In this document: in pieces, positions 55,501-63,964 of the stretch
Layout: every line of letters begins with the position of its first letter
Position numbering within the stretch: position 1 is the first letter of the stretch
Assembly (NCBI GenBank): GCA_050296935.1
Contig: JBNKRV010000031.1
Location: forward strand, 33,391 to 97,390
DNA from: Saccharicrinis sp050296935
GTDB taxonomy: Bacteria > Bacteroidota > Bacteroidia > Bacteroidales > Marinilabiliaceae
Length of the DNA: 64,000 bases
Direction of reading: 5' to 3'
Notes under the pieces: model-generated
The model's input: only the letters and a program-made list of their open reading frames with translations
The model's database searches: none
What the model was told of the DNA's origin: nothing
Program-made: the position numbers and the translations under genes

Positions 55501-58500
55501 TGGTGGTATAATCATCAGTTGCGGTAGCAGTTCCTCCATAAGTTATATTAACTGTTGCAGGTTGCGTACTTGGATTGCTCAATGTGGCTGTTACCGTTGC
55601 GGTACCTGCTGTTGACTCATTGATTGTAGCATTATTGATACTTAAATTAACTGTTGGCTCTGAATCATCGTCTTCATTAATCACTGCAACATCATCAACT
55701 GCCATTCCATCATAATCAAGATCTACACTAGATGCAGCAGATGTTATAATATTAAATGAAATATCCGGTTCATAAACAGGATCATCAACAGGTGTAACAG
55801 TTATCTCCTGAGCGGTATTCCAATTTCCTGAAGTAAAAACGATTGAACTTGCAGAAAGAGTTCCCTCTGAAAGATTATCTGAGGTTAAATTTATTGTTAC
55901 ATCATTTGAAGGAGCAGAATTCAATACAATTGTAAAAGTAGCCGTTTGTCCATTTTCGTTTGTATTATTCGAAATAGCTGAAACCGAAATTCCAGGAGCA
56001 TCATTATCTGAAATGGTGGTTGTTTTTTGCTGAACACCATCCTCTTTTGCATTGGTTACAGATAAAATATCAACAACAACTGTTTCAGCACTTTCAACAG
56101 AAGCGTCATCTACAGAAGTAACAGTAACTGTTCCAGACAATTGACCAGCAGGAATAACTATCGTTGTTGCACTGGTAGCATTTGTACCGGCAGCTGAATT
56201 GTAATCGACATTACTTCCATTGGCAGAACCGCTATAAACCAAATTAATGGTCACATCATTAAATGTTGTGGCATTTAGAGTTGCGGTAAATGTTGCTGTT
56301 TGTACATTTTCAGCTATGATCCCTTTATCTAAGGTTAAAGTAACTGTAGGTACATTTTGCCTCCAATCCCGGTCATCACCCGGATCGTCTAAATCAGGAT
56401 AATCGGTAGCTAATTTACCACCATCGGTTGGGTTGAAACCTGAAACAGCATCATAGTTATCATCCAACCCATCATTATCTGTATCTGTACCAGACGGAAG
56501 AATATTACTAACTCCATCATTATCTGAATCATAAGCTTCCACCAGGTCACTATCAGGATCATTATCAGAATTCGTATCTAAAAAATCAGCTGTTAAATCA
56601 CCATCGGTATCGGTTGGAATAATAGTTGCTCCACTATTGTTGCCATCATAAGCATCATCTAAACCATCGTTATCCGTATCGTTTCCTGAGGGAGCAATAT
56701 ATCCGGTTGTTGTTTGCCCTTCGATATTATCAATTATACCATCGGCATCAGAGTCTAAATCATGAATATCAAAACGACTGTCCGAGTCAGTATCTTTCGG
56801 TTTTGAATTGTCATCAATCCAATCTCCATCCACATCAGTTCCGGCGGTAAAGTCAACATCATATGCATCATCTACACCATCCTTATCGGTATCATTTCCT
56901 GTGGGTGCAATTCCTGAACTTTCATAATAGTCGGTTATACCATCATTATCCGAGTCGATATCAAACATATCATAATGAGAGTCTCCATCCCTATCTATTA
57001 ACGCATTATAAACTCCCGATAAATCAGGGTCAAACGCATTGTCAATTCCATCATTATCATCATCGTTGCCTGTGGCAATCGTGGAAGTTGAAGATTCGTA
57101 AGCATCAGAGATACCATCATCATCTGAATCTATATCAAGAAAGTCGGGAATATTATCACCATCATAATCCGGAAGAGTAAGCGGAGTTCCTCCATTATCA
57201 GGATCAACAGTATCGTTTAAACCATCCAGATCGGTATCTGTATAATTACTTAAAACACCCGAAGCATCAGCAACACCACCAGCCTCAACTGCATCAACAA
57301 ATCCATCATTATCACTATCCAAATCCTTAAAGTCAGGGATATGATCTTTATCTTTATCATAAATATCATTTACTCCATCTCCATTAGTATCTACAAAGAC
57401 CGGAAAACCGGGAGTAGCATCACTAGCATCTTTATAATTAGGAATATTATCTCCATCGGCATCTTTACTGGGGTCGAATCCGGTACCTCCATCCTCATCC
57501 GCATCAAGAATACCATCATTATCGGTATCTAAATCACAAAAATCGCTAATATTATCGTTATCAGCATCCTCTTCGGAGTATACTAAATTAAAATAGGAAA
57601 CTACACCACCTGCACTACCATCTTGTGAACCATTTGTTGCACCATCAGAGTGTACACCACCTGCACCGCCATTGGCTATAACATTAATCCCTGCCGGAAG
57701 ACTTGATAAATTATATAAAAAAGCACCGCCACCGCCGCCGCCTCCGGGACCGTGATGAATATTCGTATTTAAATCCTGGCCATCTCCTCCATTAACGGCT
57801 ACATCCATAGTACCTTCAAACTCCTGAATTTCAAAAACAACCGAACCGCCGCCGCCGCCGCCACCGCCACCATCCGGTGATCCGGTCGGGTTAACAGCAA
57901 TAGGTGTAGTACCCGAAGCATTAATGGTATGTCCATTACCGATAATTTTCTTTGCACGGATAATAACCATACCTCCACCATTAGCTGCGGAGGAAGGATT
58001 ATCGGTAGTTACAAATCCAGAACCTCCGGCACCACCAAAGTATATCCTGTTTTGATCGATATAGGTTGCCATTTCAACTCCACCAAGGCCACCTGCTAAT
58101 CTGGAACTATTGCACCACGTGTTACCTCCGGCTCCTCCTGCACCATAATTGGAACCACCGCCACCGCCGGAATCGCCACTAACACCACCACCACCACCAT
58201 TGGCTCGGGGTGCACGTCCTTTATTTGAAGAATTGTCATCTATAACAATTCCCTGACCTTTTTTAGCACCACTGGTTGATGTTGATGGTAAAACCATTTG
58301 TGTTAAAGGATCTATAGAACAATCATCAGGCGTACCATTCACTAACATTTGAACACCTTGATACCCTCTACCTGAAACATCGATATCTGCATTAAACGTC
58401 AACGTTCCTTCCACAAAAATGGCAACAACACCTCCTTGACCAGTTGCAGGATCCCACGCATCTCCAATTATATCAGAGTTTATTTCTACATCACCTGAAT

Positions 58501-58948
58501 AGGAAGGAACTTTTACCAATTGTATTAAACCGGCATCATCATATGTCCTTTTTAGTTTCCCTCTTGGATATATATAGTTATTAGCTGCATCAACAGCGCC
58601 TACTATAAAAAATTCATAGTTTCCGGCATTTCCAATATCTGTTATTCTACCACCTGTTTCAGTATTTGAAACATCAATTGTAGCACCTTTCATCTGCACA
58701 ATCAGTACACGATCATTGGCACTAAAATTACTCGCATCGGATACTTCGATAGTGTACCGACATGCTTCACTGTTGTTACAATCCCCACAATTAGGATCAG
58801 TTATGCTAATAATGTTTATAGAATTATTAACATTTCCTGAAATAATTGTCTGGCTATACGCTACGCTCTGCAACCCGAAAATAAAGATTGCTAAAACATA
58901 AAAAGGTAAAAACCTGGAAAACAAAAGTCTTTTTTTTAAAATCTTCAT
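49565..58948 (-). CDS. Giant T9SS-exported adhesin with gliding-type C-terminal domain
   Basis: This is a 3127-residue surface protein: signal peptide (about 1-33), glycine-rich segment (about 240-450), thrombospondin type-3/EF-hand-like DxDxDG repeats (about 460-880), several Calx-beta domains (about 900-1560, three nearly identical near 1210-1550), then about ten cadherin/VCBS-like domains (about 1560-2870) and further DxDxDG repeats near 2990-3035. The last 90 residues (GFSPNGDGVNDGFVIPDI, VSIEVFNRWGTIIF, GTYFYIVKIYD) form a gliding-motility-associated type B sorting domain. Calcium probably rigidifies the many DxD repeats. Followed by its likely partners PorP/SprF and OmpA/PD40. Confidence 0.93.
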   Translation of the reverse strand: MKILKKRLLFSRFLPFYVLAIFIFGLQSVAYSQTIISGNVNNSINIISITDPNCGDCNNSEACRYTIEVSDASNFSANDRVLIVQMKGATIDVSNTETGGRITDIGNAGNYEFFIVGAVDAANNYIYPRGKLKRTYDDAGLIQLVKVPSYSGDVEINSDIIGDAWDPATGQGGVVAIFVEGTLTFNADIDVSGRGYQGVQMLVNGTPDDCSIDPLTQMVLPSTSTSGAKKGQGIVIDDNSSNKGRAPRANGGGGGVSGDSGGGGGSNYGAGGAGGNTWCNSSRLAGGLGGVEMATYIDQNRIYFGGAGGSGFVTTDNPSSAANGGGMVIIRAKKIIGNGHTINASGTTPIAVNPTGSPDGGGGGGGGGSVVFEIQEFEGTMDVAVNGGDGQDLNTNIHHGPGGGGGGGAFLYNLSSLPAGINVIANGGAGGVHSDGATNGSQDGSAGGVVSYFNLVYSEEDADNDNISDFCDLDTDNDGILDADEDGGTGFDPSKDADGDNIPNYKDASDATPGFPVFVDTNGDGVNDIYDKDKDHIPDFKDLDSDNDGFVDAVEAGGVADASGVLSNYTDTDLDGLNDTVDPDNGGTPLTLPDYDGDNIPDFLDIDSDDDGISDAYESSTSTIATGNDDDNDGIDNAFDPDLSGVYNALIDRDGDSHYDMFDIDSDNDGITDYYESSGIAPTGNDTDKDGVDDAYDVDFTAGTDVDGDWIDDNSKPKDTDSDSRFDIHDLDSDADGIIDNIEGQTTTGYIAPSGNDTDNDGLDDAYDGNNSGATIIPTDTDGDLTADFLDTNSDNDPDSDLVEAYDSDNDGVSNILPSGTDTDNDGLDDNYDAVSGFNPTDGGKLATDYPDLDDPGDDRDWRQNVPTVTLTLDKGIIAENVQTATFTATLNATTFNDVTINLVYSGSANGSNVDYNSAAGTNATSATTIVIPAGQLSGTVTVTSVDDASVESAETVVVDILSVTNAKEDGVQQKTTTISDNDAPGISVSAISNNTNENGQTATFTIVLNSAPSNDVTINLTSDNLSEGTLSASSIVFTSGNWNTAQEITVTPVDDPVYEPDISFNIITSAASSVDLDYDGMAVDDVAVINEDDDSEPTVNLSINNATINESTAGTATVTATLSNPSTQPATVNITYGGTATATDDYTTNAAVINIAAGATTGTVVITAVNDDIYESGANETVTATLGTLTNCSAGTTTSVGTAIVDDEPIPVVAFNAISSSGLESVSSKDLQVDLSGKNSLAVTVDYVVTGTATGSGTDYTLANGTLTIPAGSTSKNITIASIVEDALDETDETVIVTLSNPANASLGTNKVHTYTITDNDNAPTVAFNATSSSGLESVSSKDLQVDLSAASGLAVTVNYVVTGTATGSGTDYTLANGTLTIPAGSTSKNITIASIVEDALDETDETVIVTLSNPSNASLGTNKVHTYTITDNDNAPIVAFNATSSSGLESVSSKDLKVDLSSASGLAVTVDYKVTGTATGSGTDYTLANGTLTIPAGSTSKNITIASIVDDALDETNETVIVTLSNPSNASLGTNQVHTYTITDNDNAPTVADKTLTIWENVTNSSAIHNLSDENTTDDTDPDGDNITYSITAGNDNNIFAINSNTGVISIADNSKWSDVTGYSLTILASDGNGNSDNATVDVTVLHFPDVINDTESITENNSSINSSQSLLTNDNDVDGETLTVSEIDGITDAGTDVVGDYGTLNWSTDGTFVYTLNNSNADVNELQNGDSLEDIFTYTANDGNSGTTTAKLTITINGANDAPVSADNSVSTKINTIKVFAQSDFPYSDPEGDALTQIKITTLEGAGSLFLDTDDNGVNNSEDVTAGQVILVSDIAKLKFEPALNASGVPYTTFKFMVYDGTAFSVASNTMTINVSENTAPTSADKLVSTNEDVDYLFGGTEFNFTDADVAAALDHIQITALPAKGTLYLDANDNNSYDDGEAITVNSTIATADLAIIGYLPAENENGSPYSTFQFKVNDGIDYSVLAYTVTINVTATNDNPAAVNDSESITENTVSKTSAVALLTNDSDVDGDAITVSEVEGEVNADTDVIGSYGTLNWSTDGTYVYTLDNSNSTVDALNVGDDVTDSFNYTISDGNGGTSSAQLIVTISGANDAPVADDDADSVNESEAVSINLTDGDTDVDGTIDVATVELGSATNGTLIYNGDGTVTYTHDGSENFTDEFTYTVKDNDGLVSNTATVSITISPVNDAPVSADNSVSTKINTIKVFAQSDFPYSDPEGDALTQIKITTLEGAGSLFLDADDNGVNNSEDVTADQVISVSDIAKLKFEPALNASGVPYTTFKFMVYDGTAYSVASNTMTINVSDNTAPTSADKLVSTNEDVDYLFDGTEFNFTDVDVADALNHIQITALPAKGTLYLDANDNNSYDDGEAITVNSTIATADLAIIGYLPAENENGSPYSTFQFKVNDGIDYSVLAYTVTINVTAINDTPATVDDAESINEGDVSVSQTNLLVDNDSDVDGDNLSVSRIGDKTDAADDVTGTYGTLNWDTDGSFVYTLDNTNSVINALGVGQSIVDQFTYYVSDGNGGTATGLLTVTINGVNDNPAAVDDSESITENTVSKTSTVALLNNDSDVEGDAITVSAVEGETDADTDVVGSYGTLNWSTDGTYVYTLDNSNSTVNALNVGDNITDSFNYTISDGNGGTSSAQLIVTISGANDAPVADVETVTVPEGDAVTINLADGDTDADGTIDLGSMVMSSTSHGTLVDNGDGTVTYTHDGSETNSDSFTYTIKDNDGAVSNEVTVDITVTAVNDAPVARNDVATMNEGTVLNGNSLLANDSDPDGDNLVINTQPVSGPSHGTVTINSDGTYVYNPEDGYVGGDAFVYEVCDTNGACTQATVSITISMTDVNESPIAVDDDFETVVDGIISGNVLTNDLDPDGDELQVTTTPLIDVTHGVLTLFADGTFEYIPNEGWYGDDTFTYQVCDTKDMCSMADVTITVNIGDVDGDRIPDSDEGSDTLVDTDGDGTPDYRDVDSDNDGVSDADEIYGDCDGDGILNRLDADNCDFSLHIPKGFSPNGDGVNDGFVIPDIQIFSHVSIEVFNRWGTIIFKDDHFESNTTGWAGTSNVDFSLGKELPTGTYFYIVKIYDTNETKSGYIYLNR
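51603..52315. repeat. 713-bp internal repeat of the adhesin gene, copy A
   Basis: Nearly identical to 52950-53662, with the same length and scattered single-base changes. It encodes about 237 residues covering two adjacent beta domains (TINVTAxND...SADNSVSTKINTIK region). It indicates recent duplication or gene conversion within the adhesin. Confidence 0.85.
52950..53662. repeat. 713-bp internal repeat of the adhesin gene, copy B
   Basis: Second copy of the unit at 51603-52315, in the same orientation and frame. Differences are mostly silent or conservative (for example V/A and D/A changes near the domain ends). Confidence 0.85.
54301..55318. repeat. Three tandem Calx-beta units of about 338 bp
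   Basis: Each unit contains the same landmarks (GTTATCGTTATCGGTAAT, CTTACTTGTTGATCC near the middle, ACCGATTCCAAACCGCTGGA at the end), with period about 338 bp (near 54301, 54639 and 54978). They encode about 112-residue Calx-beta domains that are more than 90 percent alike. Confidence 0.8.
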
Positions 58949-58997
58949 AAAGTTGTTTTGTTTTATATTAATTCTGCTATTTTATTAAAATATATTT

Positions 58998-59005
58998 CAA
59001 ATGTA
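58998..59005 (-). promoter_or_regulatory. -7 promoter box of the adhesin operon
   Basis: On the minus strand TACATTTG is an exact match to TAnnTTTG, 50 bp before the adhesin ATG. No clear -33 TTG was found. Confidence 0.45.
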
Positions 59006-59541
59006 TTTAGTTGCATTCCATACTTTTCTGATTCAGGCGATATAGATATACAATAATCCGCTTCATAAAAACCACATGCATCAAACGAATATCAACCGGG
59101 ATGTAACAATCCATTATCGTCGTTATCAATAATCACCACATACCTTCTTGAGTAAAAGAAGATATACTAACTGCTAATAGTGAAATCAGCCACCATTTTT
59201 AAGAGCTATTACATAGATAGCATTCTGATTAATATCCGAACAATTCTATTAACCAATAATATAGTATATAACTATTCGAAGCTCCAAAGATATAAATCAA
59301 AATGAGAGCTAATTAAAACAAGAGGTTAACAAAAGGTTAACTAGCTTATTAAAAGTGACAAACGCGTATTATCATGTGACTATTAGCAAATAAAATGAGA
59401 CAAATAGATATTCTAAAAAAAAGGGAAGGTCTACCCAATAATCCTTCTTTTTTTAATCGATATTAATGTGAAATTCATGAGTGTTTACAGAATCATTTGG
59501 AGGACAGGCCTCATTTCCCCTTGCCTTCATAGCACAATTGT
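59006..59541. other. Intergenic region without a gene
   Basis: About 540 bp upstream of the adhesin operon, AT-rich, stops in all frames, no recognised RNA or repeat apart from the element that begins at 59542. Confidence 0.5.
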
Positions 59542-59806
59542 TATTAACCTGAGTTCGATTAAAATTTTAGAATTCAGATTGACATAGAAGGCTGATATAC
59601 AAGGCAAATTTTGCAGGGCTAGCTCGATAAATTTAACGAAGTAGATCAGTTTTTTTATGCAAAGCATGAGAGTTTCCGCTTATAAACAGCAATCTTCTTC
59701 CTGAAAATTATTCAAAATAGCCCGCTATTCTTTCATAATTTTCAGTTGAATCTCACTTTTTATAGGCGGTCTGAATCCAAAATTTTATGTCGAACTCAGG
59801 TTACTA
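59542..59806. repeat. 265-bp inverted-repeat element of the AACCTGAGTT family
   Basis: The left arm TTATTAACCTGAGTTCGA (59542-59559) and the right arm TCGAACTCAGGTTACTAA (59789-59806) are complementary apart from one base, and pairing continues inwards over about 30 bp (AAAATTTTAGAATTCAG with CTGAATCCAAAATTTT). The centre contains TAGCCCGCTAT and CGCTTATAAA, also seen near 4577-4730. It has no coding capacity and looks like a miniature inverted-repeat element. Confidence 0.72.
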
Positions 59807-60193
59807 ATCCCTATTCGCAAAATAAAACTGAACGTATAGCTACACGATTCATACATTACATAATTATACCAATATACTAGTAATACTAGCACTATAATTT
59901 CATTCTATTAAATTTAAACTGCTTTACAAAATATCGTAGTAACTATGGCTATGCCTCCATTTATTTCATGATTATTGCTTCACTCAGCAGTGTTCAAGCG
60001 AACTTTGCTCTCGCTTATCACAATAATTTGTGTCTTGTACAAACTTAATAGCTCAAATTTTCTTAACGCCAAGTTCTTAGTGAAATGGGGATTACTATTT
60101 ATTCAAAATATTTTACAGAAGAAGAGGTTAACAAATAAACAGCCCTGAAAAAATTGCCATTCAAAACATAAGCAACGGATTACAAACACCTAT
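59807..60193. other. Intergenic region without a gene
   Basis: About 390 bp downstream of the response regulator gene. AT-rich, no recognised feature; a clear terminator for the regulator gene was not found. Confidence 0.45.
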
Positions 60194-61036
60194 TCAGCCA
60201 AAGGTAGCTAAGAAAGTATCAAGGTTTTCAGTGGTATCCAGATCCAGTTTTTTTCTCAACCGGGATCGTGCCACCTTCACACTAGCCGGATTCAAGCTTA
60301 AAAGCGAAGCCACATCTTTAATATTCATTCCCATTCTGATAAATGTACAAAGCTTTAATTCTGCTGCGCTTAAATCAGGATAACGATCAAGCAGAGTTCT
60401 GTTGAAATTGGGATAGACCGACTGAAATGCCACATTAAAACGTTGCCATGAATTGGTTCTCGTATGATTGTCAATCTCCTGAATAATGGAATTCAGGATG
60501 ACCTTTTCGCTGCCTTTGAGCTCTGCAAAATCAACAAATTTCGAGAGCTTATCAGTGATGGAAATATTAAACTCATTGTTCTTAACAAGATACAGGGCAT
60601 TCTCGGCCAGCTCCTGATTCTTCAGTTCAATGGACTGATTATGGTATAAAGAAATAAGCAATGCGGAATTAACCCTGGCAACAAGCTCAACCGGATCAAT
60701 GGGCTTCCTTAGATAATCAAAAGCACCTGCCTCAAGGGCTATTTTCAGGTTTTCGGATGTCAGCATAACCCCGGTTGCCATAATTACCGGGATATCTTTG
60801 GTCGCAGCCCGGTTTTTTAATTCACGGATAAATTCAATCCCGCTCATCTCTGCCATATCCCAGTCGGTAATAATAAGATCGGGTGATGTTTTATTCACAA
60901 TTTTTATGGCTTCATTGCCCGATATGGTCTGATAAATAGTACATCTCGGAAAAGATTCCTGGATATATGCCACTAAAACCTTTAGGCTTTCAACCCGGTC
61001 ATCTACAATCAAAATCTTATATGAATATTTTTCCAT
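60194..61036 (-). CDS. Response regulator with LuxR/TPR-regulator-like helix-turn-helix
   Basis: The product is about 280 residues. I start at the ATG 61036, immediately before the receiver domain (MEKYSYKILIVDD); a longer frame to 61120 would add a spurious hydrophobic end. The receiver holds VDD, the phospho-acceptor D58 (IITDWDM) and the conserved Lys in YLRKPID. A helical linker (about 125-205) leads to a C-terminal HTH (LSAAELKLCTFIRMGMNIKDVASLL, VKVARSRLRKKL). It is transcribed with the sensor kinase at 61160, 123 bp apart, and is its likely partner. Confidence 0.88.
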   Translation of the reverse strand: MEKYSYKILIVDDRVESLKVLVAYIQESFPRCTIYQTISGNEAIKIVNKTSPDLIITDWDMAEMSGIEFIRELKNRAATKDIPVIMATGVMLTSENLKIALEAGAFDYLRKPIDPVELVARVNSALLISLYHNQSIELKNQELAENALYLVKNNEFNISITDKLSKFVDFAELKGSEKVILNSIIQEIDNHTRTNSWQRFNVAFQSVYPNFNRTLLDRYPDLSAAELKLCTFIRMGMNIKDVASLLSLNPASVKVARSRLRKKLDLDTTENLDTFLATFG

Positions 61037-61159
61037 TGTGAATAATAATAAAGGCAAATATAACAAAACCAAAATAATGCTCTTTGTACAATATAGTGTT
61101 AGTTTATAAAGTCCAAACACCCCACTTTACGGACAGGCACTATACATTTCCAAAAGAAA

Positions 61160-63532
61160 TCAAGTTTCAAACAGCCTTTGCATGTCTTTGATTATTGTTT
61201 TGTACTTTACTGCATCACACTCATTGACAACCTGTTCCAATCGTTTAATCCAGTTATTCATCACTTCACTATTAAATCCATGCAACTTCTTTAGATGTAA
61301 ATTAATAGCACTAATCTCGTATATTTCAAGTTGCGACAAATCTTCTATAACCAATCGGATATCATTTTTATTCAGGTCTTGAATATCTCTTCCGGCATCA
61401 TTTAAATCATTAATTACAACAGATTCCAATTGACTATCCTCCTTTTTTATTACCTCGATAAGTGGTACGGTAAAATAGAATTCAGACCCCACACCCGGAG
61501 AAACAGCCCCAATATCCCCATTGTGAGCATCAATAACCAATTTACAAAAAGCCAGACCCAAACCCGTTGACTTTGCGCCATGTACCGTGCTATCAAAGTG
61601 TTTGTACCGTTGAAAGATGACTGCAATTTTATCTTCACTAATTCCGGGTCCCTGATCCTTTATCGTAATTTTTAAAAATCCGTTTTCAACATCCTTAGTT
61701 TCAATAAAAATATTGCCATCCAACGGAGAAAACCGAATGGCATTCGTTAATAAATTAACCAACACCCGTTTTATTAAATCTTTATCACAGCTTAGCAGGT
61801 AATCCCCGGAAGACTCCCACTCAACATTAATATTTCTTTTAACCAGAAGTAAACTAACATCATTTTTTACTGATGTCCACAACTCAGAAAGCAGGTTCCT
61901 GGATAATTTTGTCTGAATGCCCACCTCATCAGCCCTGTTCAGATCCAAAAGGTTCATGACCAGATTGAGCATTTCCTTCCCTGAATAGGCAATCATTTCA
62001 TTTTTATCAGGAATGTCATCGATATTAGCCAGATTAATTATTGAATTGAGTGGATTCTTCAGATCATGGACAATCATACTGGTCATTTCATTCTTATATC
62101 GATCAAGTTTTACCAGCTTTTCATTCGCTTTTTCAAGTTCTTCTTTTTGCTGAATCAATTCATTTTGTTGCTCCAACACCACCTGTGTCCTCTTTTTGAC
62201 CCTGTTTTCAAGTTTCCTGTTTTGTTTATTCAGTGCCTGAGTCAGTAAATCCACATCGATATAGGCAAATGTCATTTTCTGAGACATGGCAAACGTGTAC
62301 GAAAAAATAAGCACAAACATGCCAAATGGCATCATAAAGGTTGTTTCAATAAGCTTATTGTAATAAAGAATATCATTGATCAGAATAACAAAAAAGAAGA
62401 GGTAGCCCATGGTAAAAATAAATGAAAACTCCTGTTTTCCCCGTACAGCTACAAGCATTCCCCACAAGATATAAACGGCAACAAACAATACAACGAATTG
62501 ATAAACAATGGGGGTGAATGAAAAAATCCAGGGCGGAAATAGTAGCCCCATCGAAAATATAATTGCCAATATCCCTACAACCCGGGCAACAAACCGGCTA
62601 AAAATAAATGGATAGAAACTCCTCATAAAATAAAGGAACAGAGGTACCATGATGGTGTACGAAAAATACTCCAACCGTACAGCAAATGCCCAATTAATTC
62701 CCGGAAGCATCTCAATCAGGACTTTCTCTCCAGTTGTGATCAACCTTAAAGCCATAAAAAAACAGAGCAAACTAAAGTAGGAAACTGAAGGTTCATTCCG
62801 TCCAAACACATATAATCCACCAAAATAGATTGCTAAAATGATTAGTGCCCCAAAAAGAAAGGTGGACAATCCCAACTGAAGATTCTTATAGGACATTAAA
62901 TCCTTTCCCTTTCCAAAAATCAATACATCTTCGGGTCCTCCCTTACGATGTGAAAAATTGGCAATTTGCATAACCAAATCGATCTCATTATTTTTCGAGT
63001 TACAATATACCTCATTTCTTTTCCAGGACGGAATGGTCGTCTGTTTGCTTACGCCAGGTACGCCCGACTGAACTAACCGGTCATTGGCCCATATTCGATA
63101 TGCACAATCAAACTCCTTTATTTTTATCCCATACCAGTCATCATATGGTACTTTTATTTTTAAATGATAAGTGGCATATCCTTCCACTTCGTGATTTGGT
63201 GTATAATCATTCCACACTGATGGCAACTCAACATATTCTGGTTTCTGAGTTACAAGTCCATTCCTAAAATCTTCAGGATACCAATATTTGCCCCAGTAAA
63301 ACTCATATTGCCCTTCAAGATAAATAAGATGGTCTTCTTTCAACATCAATTCATCGATGCCCATAACACCATTAAATGCCTTTATCTGATTGTGACCAAT
63401 TATATTTCCCTTATGAATAGCAAAATACCATGTACCAACAGATGCAAGCACTATAAAAAAAATGAAAAAGAAAATGGAATACTTACTTTTTCGTTTTAAT
63501 TTTAGTATTTCTCCCCCACTCCTTTTAGTCAT
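61160..63532 (-). CDS. 7TMR-DISM-type sensor histidine kinase
   Basis: The 790-residue kinase has one N-terminal helix (about 18-38), an extracytoplasmic sensory domain (about 50-205, with the DISM-like segments YWYPEDF and YATYHLKIKVPY), seven membrane helices (about 215-415), a coiled coil (about 425-480), then the kinase core: H-box SMIVHDLKNPLNS with His near 489, N-box LVNLLTNAIRFSP, DQGPGIS and TGLGLAFCK. About 110 extra residues follow the ATPase domain, rich in helices, possibly a phosphotransfer-like tail, though the His pattern is not clear. Signal unknown; paired with the response regulator at 60194. Confidence 0.9.
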   Translation of the reverse strand: MTKRSGGEILKLKRKSKYSIFFFIFFIVLASVGTWYFAIHKGNIIGHNQIKAFNGVMGIDELMLKEDHLIYLEGQYEFYWGKYWYPEDFRNGLVTQKPEYVELPSVWNDYTPNHEVEGYATYHLKIKVPYDDWYGIKIKEFDCAYRIWANDRLVQSGVPGVSKQTTIPSWKRNEVYCNSKNNEIDLVMQIANFSHRKGGPEDVLIFGKGKDLMSYKNLQLGLSTFLFGALIILAIYFGGLYVFGRNEPSVSYFSLLCFFMALRLITTGEKVLIEMLPGINWAFAVRLEYFSYTIMVPLFLYFMRSFYPFIFSRFVARVVGILAIIFSMGLLFPPWIFSFTPIVYQFVVLFVAVYILWGMLVAVRGKQEFSFIFTMGYLFFFVILINDILYYNKLIETTFMMPFGMFVLIFSYTFAMSQKMTFAYIDVDLLTQALNKQNRKLENRVKKRTQVVLEQQNELIQQKEELEKANEKLVKLDRYKNEMTSMIVHDLKNPLNSIINLANIDDIPDKNEMIAYSGKEMLNLVMNLLDLNRADEVGIQTKLSRNLLSELWTSVKNDVSLLLVKRNINVEWESSGDYLLSCDKDLIKRVLVNLLTNAIRFSPLDGNIFIETKDVENGFLKITIKDQGPGISEDKIAVIFQRYKHFDSTVHGAKSTGLGLAFCKLVIDAHNGDIGAVSPGVGSEFYFTVPLIEVIKKEDSQLESVVINDLNDAGRDIQDLNKNDIRLVIEDLSQLEIYEISAINLHLKKLHGFNSEVMNNWIKRLEQVVNECDAVKYKTIIKDMQRLFET

Positions 63533-63661
63533 ATAAAAAACACTCTATTTAACGCTTATGTTTATTTCAGGATAAATATAATCCAAAATAGGGTTATATT
63601 TTTAATTTACAGATATAAAACAGCTCCGAAAATGCTAATAGAGAACCTGGAGGCTACGTGA

Positions 63662-63880
63662 TTGTTTAAAAAGCAAAATATTGAGAATGCTAAGGTTGTG
63701 GTCAGTGATGAAACCGGAACAAATGTAATTAACAGCAAACACCGGACATGGGCATGGCAAGCTGAAACAGAACATGTATTACAGTTTCACCCGGCAGAGG
63801 CATTTCTACTATAGAAAATTGATTTTCACAAGGATTTCCAGATGCAGTTCCACTTCATAAAAGAATCACTATTGTCCGGT
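63662..63880 (+). pseudogene. IS66-type transposase fragment
   Basis: One frame reads NIENAKVVVSDETGTNVINS then KHRTWAWQAETEHVLQFHPA and stops. The pattern (DET near a VNGK-like turn, then W.W..... and an R/H segment) is that of the DDE region of IS66-family transposases. A second frame continues GFPDAVPLHKRITIV. Both are out of frame with each other and lack the rest of the gene. Confidence 0.55.
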
Positions 63881-63932
63881 AAATATTCGATTTTAATTAT
63901 TTGTTAACCTTTGTCTTCGAGCCAGACAGGCT

Positions 63933-63964
63933 TTTACTTTTTCGCTACAGCTCGAAAAAGTAAA
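63933..63964. repeat. 12-bp inverted repeat near the window end
   Basis: TTTACTTTTTCG (63933-63944) pairs perfectly with CGAAAAAGTAAA (63953-63964) across an 8-nt loop. Such hairpins often flank insertion-sequence relics or serve as terminators. Confidence 0.45.

Noticed and set aside
57700..58260. GC-rich triplet runs (CCGCCGCC) as a structural or regulatory repeat
   Set aside because: They are simply the codons of the glycine-rich segment of the adhesin.
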